From NCBI GenBank assembly GCA_011330545.1, contig DRQI01000002.1:1-5729 (forward strand): a DNA stretch of 5,729 nt. Reading direction: 5' to 3'. A program made the translations under genes and the position numbers. Below the pieces are notes generated by a model, which saw only the letters and a program-made list of their open reading frames with translations, did no database searches and was not told the origin of the DNA. Within the stretch, counting starts at the first letter, position 1; each line of letters begins with the position of its first letter. Of the stretch, positions 1 through 5,729 are shown one piece after another. The stretch is from Flavobacteriia bacterium. GTDB lineage: Bacteria > Bacteroidota > Bacteroidia > Flavobacteriales > Flavobacteriaceae.

Positions 1-304
1 AAACGATAGACTTAAATCCGGCAATAATTTCTTCCTCAGTAGGTTTTGACAGTATTTTAAAAGGTTTTCGGGGTTTGTCAGTAGGTGTCCACATAATAGC
101 ATAACTGCTATCGGTAAAAAAGAAAATACCGGGTTCTGCTTTGGGGATAGAGTACATGGTATCGTTAGTTATCCAATGAATTTTTTTTAGTTTCCATGAG
201 CCCAATAGGCGATTTTGACTTTTTTTATCAGGAATCGTGCCTGCACATCCCATTCCAATGATAAGTATGGGCAATACCCATGTAAAATTATTTTTTTGAT
301 TCAT
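1..304 (-). CDS. Lipocalin-like domain lipoprotein, 3'-truncated by window edge
   Basis: My own translation from the ATG at 304-302 stays open to the window edge, giving 101 residues with no stop; the C-terminus is missing. Residues 1-19 form a short lipoprotein signal: K4, a hydrophobic run WVLPILIIG, then Cys20 preceded by GMG. The -3 glycine makes this a loose lipobox, but Bacteroidota tolerate this. The mature part has LLGSWKL (33-39), followed by PGIFFFTDSSYAIMWTP (58-74) and KPTEEEIIAGF (87-97). From memory this order matches small lipocalin-like beta-barrel proteins: a G-x-W strand near the start, then a strand resembling 'P-G-x-hhhT-xx-x-Y-hhhWTP'. The family is poorly characterised; binding of a small hydrophobic ligand is inferred only from the fold. 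It lies downstream of susD on the same strand, 104 bp away and behind an intrinsic terminator, so co-expression with susCD is uncertain. No Shine-Dalgarno sequence precedes the start, which follows an AT-rich leader. Coding status is fairly sure, the family less so. Confidence 0.66.
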   Translation of the reverse strand, partial: MNQKNNFTWVLPILIIGMGCAGTIPDKKSQNRLLGSWKLKKIHWITNDTMYSIPKAEPGIFFFTDSSYAIMWTPTDKPRKPFKILSKPTEEEIIAGFKSIV

Positions 305-318
305 GGTTGTTAAATTTT

Positions 319-363
319 AAAAAAGAAGCTGTTAGCCGTTAAATTCACTCTTCTAACAGCTTC
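319..363 (-). terminator. Intrinsic terminator after susD
   Basis: A perfect 11-bp inverted repeat has arms GAAGCTGTTAG (325-335) and CTAACAGCTTC (353-363) around a 17-nt loop. In minus-strand RNA the second arm is followed directly by six U residues (319-324), then A/U-rich sequence. This is the layout of a rho-independent terminator for transcripts leaving susD, whose stop codon is about 45 nt upstream. On the plus strand the stem is followed by ACGATG and no T-tract, so it works in the minus direction only. The U-tract ends only 14 nt before the lipoprotein ATG at 304, so the structure could also act as a partial attenuator between susD and that gene. Confidence 0.8.
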
Positions 364-378
364 ACGATGTACTATAAT

Positions 379-404
379 AATTTGACTAATTTTATAATCA
401 AATT
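379..404. repeat. AT-rich inverted repeat in susD 3' UTR
   Basis: A perfect 7-bp inverted repeat AATTTGA (379-385) / TCAAATT (398-404) surrounds a 12-nt loop and begins 4 nt past the susD stop codon in the minus direction. The stem has one G-C pair, so it is weak on its own. It lies about 15 nt before the much stronger terminator hairpin. It may help protect the 3' end of the susD message, or may simply be chance in AT-rich DNA. Confidence 0.3.
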
Positions 405-408
405 GGTA

Positions 409-1794
409 TTAATAGCCTGGATTTTGGACTAGATTTTCATTCAAGTCTAGCTGGTTTACGGGTATTGGAAAAATAACTTTATCCTGTCCCGGTGCCGATG
501 CGGCTTCATTGGCCATACCGGGGCGCCTTAAATTCATATTATTTCTCAGTAAATCCATTCTGCGATGGCCTTCAAAACACAATTCTTTTCTTCTTTCTTT
601 TAGAATTTGTTCTAATGTTACAGCAGCTACGTTTGGCAATCCTGCCCTTGACCGCAAGGCATTGATATCATTTAACGGGGTATCGCCAACTGACGAACCT
701 GCTCGTAAATTGGCTTCAGCCCTTGTCAAATACATTTCGGTTACCCTAAATACCGGGGCATTGTCTGAGGCATTGATTCCGTCAGGAAATTTGCTTGTAA
801 ACGTACTTGTATTATCAATGGCATCTGTGCCGATTTGTGTCAACGTAGAAAATCGTAAATCTCCCGCTTCTTCGGCAAATGCTGCTAGTAAATTTTCAGA
901 AAACGGAGCATCGCCCCTTCCTACAGGAGTAGGATTTGACAAACCCGAAAAACCTTGGCCTGTATCTTGTCCGTCGGCAGCTGTGTTTACCAACGTAAAA
1001 TAAAACTCATTACTTTGGGTATTATAGAAAGTATAATCTGATGCCAATGCATAAGCACTATTTTGAATGGCCTGATTCGCAAAATCGGCAGCTTCGGCAA
1101 ACTTGTCTTGGTATAGGTACAACCTTGACAAAAATGCCAAGCAAGCCCCTTTGGTGGCTTTGCTGTTATCGGTATCGTTTAAATTTGGCAACGCATCTAA
1201 TAGGTCTTGCTCTATTTGGGCTTGTACCTCGTTTAATGTTGCCCTTGACGGAAATTTAACTTCACCTTCAAAAGGTTCTGTTACCAAGGGTACTGCTAAG
1301 GTAGTTCCGTTGCCAACTTGTACCGGTTGCGAGTACCAGTTTGAAAGTTTAAAATATACCAAGGCTCTCATAAATTTTGCTTGGGCTACGGCATTGGCTT
1401 TTTCTTCATCGGTAAAATCGGGGTCTTCAACCGATGGGGTAAATTTAATTACCAAATTAGCAGTGCCAATGGTTTCATAACAGTCATCCCACAATCCTGT
1501 GATAGAATTATTATCTGATAAAGTAGTATAGTTTTTTACATCGTTAAATGTAGGAAAAGAACCTACAAAATTTACATTGTCTGCTTGCCAATCTCCGGCA
1601 AGCTGCCAAGTTCCGTTCAATACATCATCTTGTTGTGCTGCACTATACACACCGGTTAAAACACCAAGTGCCAAGGTTTTATTAGAAAACGATACAGGCA
1701 ATGTCAACTGATCTTCCGGGGCTAAATCTATCTTGTTGTCGCAAGATAAAAATGTAGCCGCTGTTATGAGTAGTATCAAAAATTTATTTTTCAT
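409..1794 (-). CDS. susD: SusD/RagB-like surface lipoprotein (ligand-binding partner of SusC)
   Basis: This 461-residue protein is the substrate-capturing lid of the SusC/SusD complex, anchored by lipid on the outer face of the outer membrane. Residues 1-17 are a lipoprotein signal (MKNKFLILLITAATFLS) with Cys18 as acylation site; the acidic residues just after it (C-D-N-K-I-D) fit Bacteroidota surface-export signals. The N-terminal half (about 20-240) carries the alpha-helical TPR-like SusD part, with QAKFMRALVYFKLSNWY at 138-154 and KGACLAFLSRLYLYQDKFAEAADFANQAI at 215-243. The C-terminal RagB/SusD part has the family signatures RVTEMYLTRAEANLRAG (350-366), LNDINALRSRAGLP (374-387) and LKERRKELCFEGHRRMDLLR (398-417), and ends in the typical FPIP...NLVQNPGY. 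The length is at the compact end of the family (about 450-600). The ATG follows the susC stop by 16 bp, in an A-rich purine leader rather than a Shine-Dalgarno site, so it is surely co-transcribed with susC. The ligand is unknown. Confidence 0.96.
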   Translation of the reverse strand: MKNKFLILLITAATFLSCDNKIDLAPEDQLTLPVSFSNKTLALGVLTGVYSAAQQDDVLNGTWQLAGDWQADNVNFVGSFPTFNDVKNYTTLSDNNSITGLWDDCYETIGTANLVIKFTPSVEDPDFTDEEKANAVAQAKFMRALVYFKLSNWYSQPVQVGNGTTLAVPLVTEPFEGEVKFPSRATLNEVQAQIEQDLLDALPNLNDTDNSKATKGACLAFLSRLYLYQDKFAEAADFANQAIQNSAYALASDYTFYNTQSNEFYFTLVNTAADGQDTGQGFSGLSNPTPVGRGDAPFSENLLAAFAEEAGDLRFSTLTQIGTDAIDNTSTFTSKFPDGINASDNAPVFRVTEMYLTRAEANLRAGSSVGDTPLNDINALRSRAGLPNVAAVTLEQILKERRKELCFEGHRRMDLLRNNMNLRRPGMANEAASAPGQDKVIFPIPVNQLDLNENLVQNPGY

Positions 1795-1810
1795 TTTTTC
1801 TTCTTTTTAA

Positions 1811-4780
1811 TTAAAATGTTAATCTGGCTCCCACTAAATAGGTCTTAGATTGCGGAGGCGTAAAAAATGTTTCGCCTTGCAGGCCATTATTTAATGAACT
1901 GGTTACTTCGGGGTCTATACCGTTTAAATCATTACCTTTAATGGTTATGATATTATTGGCGGTTGCGTATAAACGAATGCCTTTAAGAAAACCCAGTTTT
2001 TCGGCAAATTTTTTGGGTAGCGTATAGCCTAGCGTTATGTTCTTTAACCTGGCATAACTGCCATCGCGAAGTTGTAATGTTGACCGTTGTGAAAAAGAAC
2101 CGAAAGTAGGACTGTTAAACGAAGGAACATAAGCGTTATCTCCGGGGTTTCTCCAGACGTTTAACAAAATTCTTCTGTTATTGAATGAACTTGCCGGATT
2201 ATCAGTAAATCGTAATCCTGATATGAATAAATCATTTCCTACACTAAAGTTAAAAAAGAAATTGAGGTCAAATGCTTTGTATTTTATCGTATTTCTAAAT
2301 CCACCTACAAAATCAGGATTGGCATCACCGGCAATAACCCTGTCTGCCGAAGTAGGATTGGTTGTTGGATTGCCGTTAATATCGAGCCATTCTGCATCGC
2401 CTGTTTGTGGATTCACACCTTTGTAGCGTATCAAATAAAACGTATTTACCGATTGCCCTTCAATAGCCCTTTGAGATGCTGACCCTGCCACAAACCGCCT
2501 GCCTTGGGCATCTAGATTAGCGCCGGGTAATGAAAGTACCTCGTTTTGATTGATACCCAGATTTAAGGAAGAAGTCCAACGGAAATTATTTTTCCTAAAA
2601 AAAGCAACAGAGAGGTCAATATCCCAACCCCTATTTTCCATTTCGCCAACATTGTCAATGATAAAATTCAGTCCGCCATTAGTTTGCGGAATAGGCACGT
2701 TTAAAATTAAATCGGTAGTTTTTTTGTTGTAATAATCAACATTTAACTGTATCCTGTTATCGAACAATGCAGCTTCAAAACCTATATCATAAGATTCTGA
2801 CCTTTCCCATTGTAAATTGGGATTTGACGCAGCCAACTGCCGTAAGCCGGAAGCCCCATTATAATTTGAGGCAACACCGCCGCCAAAATTTTCTAAAGAA
2901 GCGAAATTTCCGATTCTATCATTACCCGATTCTCCGTAATTAGCCCGTATTTTTAAGTTGTCAACCCAGGCGATATCTTTCATAAAATTTTCAGATGATA
3001 TTAGCCATGCGGCACCAACAGCCCAAAAGATACCGTATTTATTGTTTTCTCCAAACCTTGAAGACCCATCCCTACGCACAGAACCTTCTAAGATATAGGT
3101 GTTGCTATACGAATAATTGGCTCTTGCAAAATATCCTACGAGCCTATTGCCCGTAACGGCATTATTTGTAACGCCGGGCGTAGAAGCCGATATTGTATTA
3201 ATTTGTGCATCAGACAAAAATCCGGTAGCATTGACAATGCTATTTCTTCTTTCTACTTCTTCATAAGAAATACCGGTAACAATATTCAAATCGTGTTTAT
3301 CTGCAAATGTTGTAGTGTAGTTTAAGGTATTGGTAAACACAAATTTATTTTGTTGATTTACCACTTGTTGTGCAAAACCTCCGGGTGCTGTAATTTCAAA
3401 TTGTCTTTGAAATGCGTCTAATGTTACCCTGTCTATACCGAAATCAGATTTAAAGTGTAAGCCTTTTGCCAGTTGCAATTCGCTAAAAATATTGCCTACC
3501 ACCCTAAAAGTATTGGCATCGTTTATATTTAAGGCTTCGATAGCAATTACATTTGCCAAAAAACCGGTATTTGTAAAATTGCCGTTTTCATCTCTGGGTT
3601 CAACCCACGGGCGTTGTAAAAATGCTGTGGTTAAGGGTGCAAAAGTTGAGTTTGATGAACCTACCCTGTCATTTTTATTTTCGGTAACGCCTAAATTTAC
3701 ACCAAAACGTAACCAATCATTGGCATCGTGGGTTACGTTCAATCTCACTCCAATACGGCTTAAATTATTACCGATGATAAAGCCTTCTTGATCTTTATAG
3801 GTGGCACCGATAAAAAATGTTGTTTTTTCACCACCTCCTGAAACATTGAGGTTTAGGTCTTGAGAGAAACCTGTTCTTATGACATTAGGCACCCAATCAA
3901 AAGAGCCTTGTGGAAAGCTGTTAGGGTCTCCACCGCCAAAACCTACTTCTGCCAAATAATTTCTAAATTCATCGGCATTCATCATATCAAAAGTATCTGT
4001 ACTTTCTGACCATGCGGTAGAAATATTAAGGCTGATATTTGTTTTTTCATTTTTCTTTCCTTGTTTTGTCGAGATTAATACCACTCCGTTAGAGCCTCTA
4101 GAACCGTATACGGCGGTAGCGGCAGCATCTTTTAATACCGAAATAGATTCAATATCATTCGGATTGATATCTGACAACGGATTCAATCCTTGCCCGCCTT
4201 GCCCTCCGGTAACCACGGCATCGTTTAACGGAATACCATCGACAACAATTAATGGCCGCCCTCCTGAAGAAATTGAAGCTACTCCTCTGATTTTTATAAC
4301 CGGTGAAGCCCCGAGAATACCTGATGAGTTGACTACTTGAACCCCAGATGCTTGGCCTTGTAATAATTCTTGAGGAGAAACCGCCGGGATATCTTTTATA
4401 TTGTCATTACTGATGGTAGATACACTCTGTACGAGTTTTTTCCTGCTCTGTTGGCCGTAGGCAATAACAACTACCTCATTCAATATGTTATCGGCTGTTA
4501 ACACAACATTTATGGTATTGGAGACGCCGATGGTTTTTTCTTGCGATGTCATTCCTACAAAGCTAAATACCAGGATATCTCCGGTAGTTGCCTTGATAGA
4601 ATATTTACCGTCAAAATCGGTTTCTGTTCCGGTGGTAGTACCTTTAATAATTACGCTTACCCCGGGTAATGGCCCTGATTCGTCAGTAACCGTACCCGTA
4701 ATTGTTCTCAATTGCGCATGCAACAGTAAACTGCTAAACATTACAAAAAAGAAACATAAATTGTAAAATTTACACTTCAT
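1811..4780 (-). CDS. susC: SusC/RagA-like TonB-dependent outer-membrane transporter
   Basis: This 989-residue outer-membrane transporter imports the ligand delivered by SusD, using energy from the TonB-ExbBD complex. Domains in order: signal peptide 1-23 ending in HAQ; carboxypeptidase-regulatory-like beta-sandwich about 26-95 (TITGTVTD, LPGVSVIIKGT, TDFDGKYSI); TonB-box-like NEVVVIAYG at 101-109; plug about 113-240 with IRGVASI, PLIVVDGIPLND and the SusC signature ISVLKDAAATAVYGSRGSNGVVLISTK (213-239); then the 22-strand-type beta-barrel to the C-terminus, with LQLRDGSYARLKNITLGYTLP near the end and terminal LTF, whose final Phe suits outer-membrane assembly. The length is normal. There is no N-terminal STN domain, so it is not a signal transducer of the FecA type, in line with control by the neighbouring AraC protein. 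The ATG at 4780 is chosen because it opens a proper signal peptide. It is the first gene of a two-gene unit with susD. The substrate cannot be inferred from the sequence. Confidence 0.97.
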   Translation of the reverse strand: MKCKFYNLCFFFVMFSSLLLHAQLRTITGTVTDESGPLPGVSVIIKGTTTGTETDFDGKYSIKATTGDILVFSFVGMTSQEKTIGVSNTINVVLTADNILNEVVVIAYGQQSRKKLVQSVSTISNDNIKDIPAVSPQELLQGQASGVQVVNSSGILGASPVIKIRGVASISSGGRPLIVVDGIPLNDAVVTGGQGGQGLNPLSDINPNDIESISVLKDAAATAVYGSRGSNGVVLISTKQGKKNEKTNISLNISTAWSESTDTFDMMNADEFRNYLAEVGFGGGDPNSFPQGSFDWVPNVIRTGFSQDLNLNVSGGGEKTTFFIGATYKDQEGFIIGNNLSRIGVRLNVTHDANDWLRFGVNLGVTENKNDRVGSSNSTFAPLTTAFLQRPWVEPRDENGNFTNTGFLANVIAIEALNINDANTFRVVGNIFSELQLAKGLHFKSDFGIDRVTLDAFQRQFEITAPGGFAQQVVNQQNKFVFTNTLNYTTTFADKHDLNIVTGISYEEVERRNSIVNATGFLSDAQINTISASTPGVTNNAVTGNRLVGYFARANYSYSNTYILEGSVRRDGSSRFGENNKYGIFWAVGAAWLISSENFMKDIAWVDNLKIRANYGESGNDRIGNFASLENFGGGVASNYNGASGLRQLAASNPNLQWERSESYDIGFEAALFDNRIQLNVDYYNKKTTDLILNVPIPQTNGGLNFIIDNVGEMENRGWDIDLSVAFFRKNNFRWTSSLNLGINQNEVLSLPGANLDAQGRRFVAGSASQRAIEGQSVNTFYLIRYKGVNPQTGDAEWLDINGNPTTNPTSADRVIAGDANPDFVGGFRNTIKYKAFDLNFFFNFSVGNDLFISGLRFTDNPASSFNNRRILLNVWRNPGDNAYVPSFNSPTFGSFSQRSTLQLRDGSYARLKNITLGYTLPKKFAEKLGFLKGIRLYATANNIITIKGNDLNGIDPEVTSSLNNGLQGETFFTPPQSKTYLVGARLTF

Positions 4781-5089
4781 AAATTAATTATTTGAGTTAA
4801 TAAATAGTTTAAAAGAAATGCCAAACAAAAAAGCTCTGGAGAAACTAATAATTCAAATAATTTCCTGTTATTGAAAACAAAGTTTAATGGATCTTTATTC
4901 TTTAATTGTAAGGAAAGGTAATTCCAAAAACTTTTATTGTTCAGCATTCTTAAGAACAAAGGAAAGTAGTTATGGCCTTACAACTGTCTCTGCATGAAAA
5001 GAGAGACAAGTAATCTTATAAAGAGAGACAAAATTTATGAAGGGGCTGCATTCTCCTTTTACCCATATTTGATTTGTAAGCGTATCACA
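4781..5089 (-). promoter_or_regulatory. 309-bp regulatory spacer between AraC regulator and susC
   Basis: This gene-free stretch must hold the susC promoter. The upstream half has the repeat cluster at 4985-5031. The rest (4781-4980) is very AT-rich and would be leader or core promoter. I found no perfect Bacteroidota promoter (TTTG near -33, TAnnTTTG near -7) in the minus direction. Two near-matches differ at one fixed base, AAATTTTG (5036-5029, overlapping the repeats) and AAACTTTG (4885-4878), and both lack a well-placed upstream TTTG. No Shine-Dalgarno motif stands before the susC ATG. A minus-strand open frame of 56-60 codons (4959-4777) crosses the 3' part; it has no recognisable family and is not called as a gene. 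There is no strong terminator after the AraC stop, so read-through from the regulator into susC is possible. Confidence 0.6.
4985..5031. promoter_or_regulatory. Putative AraC-type operator: direct repeats 22 bp apart plus inverted half-site
   Basis: The 12-mer AAAGAGAGACAA occurs twice, exactly, at 4998-5009 and 5020-5031, a 22-bp period (about two helical turns). A third copy of the core lies inverted as TGTCTCT at 4985-4991, forming a 7-bp palindrome with AGAGACA at 5002-5008 across 10 bp. Direct half-sites about 21-22 bp apart on one DNA face are the usual target of AraC-family proteins, whose monomers carry two HTH motifs. The adjacent gene encodes such a protein and susC starts about 218 bp downstream of the nearest direct repeat, so this is the best candidate operator of susCD. 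The repeats are seen in the sequence; binding is inferred. Confidence 0.6.
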
Positions 5090-5729
5090 TTAAGATACCA
5101 ATTGATGTTTTAAAAAATAAGAGGGAGTTTTATTTGTAAACTTTTTAAATGCTTTATAAAAAGATGCCCTATTGTTAAATCCGGCACTATAGGCAATTTG
5201 TGTAATGTTTATGTCTTCGTCAACCGGATTGCTTAAGAGTATAATAGCCTCTTCGACCCTGTATTTATTGATAAAATCAAAAAAAGATAAGTTAAAATGC
5301 TCGTTAATAATCTGAGAGGTTTGGTTTCTTGAAACTTTTAATAATTCAGCCAAGTTATCCAATCTCAAATCATTATCGAGGTAGGGTTTGTCATTTTCCA
5401 TGATTTGCAATAAATTTTCCTTTAAATCTAATGACAGTGCTTTTGAAAGTCCGGTTTTTTTATACTTAACAAAAGGAATTACCTGACTAATTGTTTTTTT
5501 TCCGCTAAACACATCGGGTTGCACGAAACCAAAATAGGCTAGCATGGCGATAAAAAATACGATTCCGGCATCGATAAAATAATCGTATTCATAAGACATG
5601 ATATTGAATCGTACTAAAAAAATATAAAGGGCAAATAGAAACACGAAACCGAGATAAGAACCGATAAACCATTTTAGCCAAACGCCTTCTTTATATCCAA
5701 TCTTAATATGGCCTTTAAATTTACCGTAC
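5090..5729 (-). CDS. Membrane-anchored AraC-family transcriptional regulator, 5'-truncated by window edge
   Basis: The C-terminal 212 residues are visible; the frame stays open to the window edge, so the true start is outside. A GTG at 5644 could be read as a start, but the codons upstream continue sensible protein (including VWLKWFIGSYLGF), so it is internal. Two hydrophobic segments, about residues 17-43 and 50-69 of the visible part, are the last membrane helices. A linker (QPDVFSGKK...YKKTGL) leads to the AraC DNA-binding domain: HTH1 around LDNLAELLKVSRNQTSQIINEHF (123-145), then FFDFINKYRVEEA, then HTH2 around ITQIAYSAGFNNRASFYKAFKKF (175-197), ending with the family's TPSYFLKH. This matches the Bacteroidota type with several N-terminal membrane helices and a cytoplasmic AraC domain. 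It lies directly upstream of susC on the same strand and probably controls susCD through the repeats at 4985-5031. The signal sensed is unknown because the N-terminal part is missing. Confidence 0.93.
   Translation of the reverse strand, partial: YGKFKGHIKIGYKEGVWLKWFIGSYLGFVFLFALYIFLVRFNIMSYEYDYFIDAGIVFFIAMLAYFGFVQPDVFSGKKTISQVIPFVKYKKTGLSKALSLDLKENLLQIMENDKPYLDNDLRLDNLAELLKVSRNQTSQIINEHFNLSFFDFINKYRVEEAIILLSNPVDEDINITQIAYSAGFNNRASFYKAFKKFTNKTPSYFLKHQLVS

Noticed and set aside
325..363. Transposon terminal inverted repeat
   Set aside because: The two arms are only 17 nt apart with a U-tract on one side and no transposase nearby; an intrinsic terminator explains it fully.
509..1003. Plus-strand open frames inside susD and susC (also 1041-1259, 1103-1480, 2181-2426, 2550-2732, 3492-3791, 4485-4766)
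   Set aside because: They are antisense to well-supported SusD and SusC coding sequence, show no family signatures, and are composition shadows of the real genes.
4985..5031. CRISPR array or short tandem-repeat element
   Set aside because: Only two direct copies of 12 bp with 10-bp gaps, plus one inverted partial copy; this fits an operator, not a CRISPR array.
5029..5036. AAATTTTG as a Bacteroidota -7 promoter element for susC
   Set aside because: One fixed base differs from TAnnTTTG and no TTTG lies at the right distance upstream, so it is only a weak near-match.
5020..5051. Tiny frame MQPLHKFCLSL just after the AraC gene, preceded by AAAAGGAG
   Set aside because: Only 11 codons, with the purine motif too close to the ATG; the region is better explained by the repeat cluster.
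5040..5058. Possible terminator after the AraC gene (AAGGAG / CCCCTT stem in minus direction)
   Set aside because: Only a 6-bp stem with one mismatch, followed by CATAAATTTTG rather than a clean U-tract; too weak to call.
5642..5644. GTG as start codon of the AraC-family gene
   Set aside because: The frame continues upstream to the window edge with membrane-helix-like sequence typical of this regulator type, so the GTG is an internal valine codon.

Overview
This window is most likely from a low-GC member of the Bacteroidota, probably a marine or environmental flavobacterium. The evidence is a SusC/SusD outer-membrane pair, an AraC regulator of the Bacteroidota membrane-anchored type, a lipoprotein with a lipocalin-like domain, A-rich leaders without Shine-Dalgarno motifs in front of susC, susD and the lipoprotein, and strong AT bias between genes. 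Species and substrate cannot be read from the sequence.

All four genes lie on the minus strand, so the transcriptional order runs from high to low coordinates. (1) 5729-5090 is the C-terminal part of an AraC-family regulator with two membrane segments and a complete double HTH domain; its N-terminus is outside the window. (2) 5089-4781 is a 309-bp regulatory spacer holding a perfect 12-bp direct repeat at 22-bp spacing plus an inverted half-copy, which is the best candidate operator. (3) 4780-1811 is a full-length SusC-like TonB-dependent transporter. (4) 1794-409 is a SusD-like surface lipoprotein, 16 bp behind susC. (5) 408-305 is a short spacer with an intrinsic terminator (perfect 11-bp stem and U6 tract in minus orientation). 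(6) 304-1 is the N-terminal 101 residues of a lipocalin-like lipoprotein that runs off the window.

The likely working unit is a small nutrient-uptake locus. The regulator controls susCD through the repeats. SusD, anchored on the cell surface, captures a ligand and closes over the SusC barrel, which imports it using TonB energy. The terminator just before the lipocalin-like gene implies that this gene is expressed at a lower level, by read-through, or separately. No glycoside hydrolase, peptidase, sulfatase, ECF sigma or anti-sigma factor is visible, so the locus cannot be assigned to a particular glycan or peptide. I found no CRISPR array, IS element, tRNA or rRNA, and no clear sign of an undescribed multi-gene system. 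The regulatory architecture is the most informative unexplained content.
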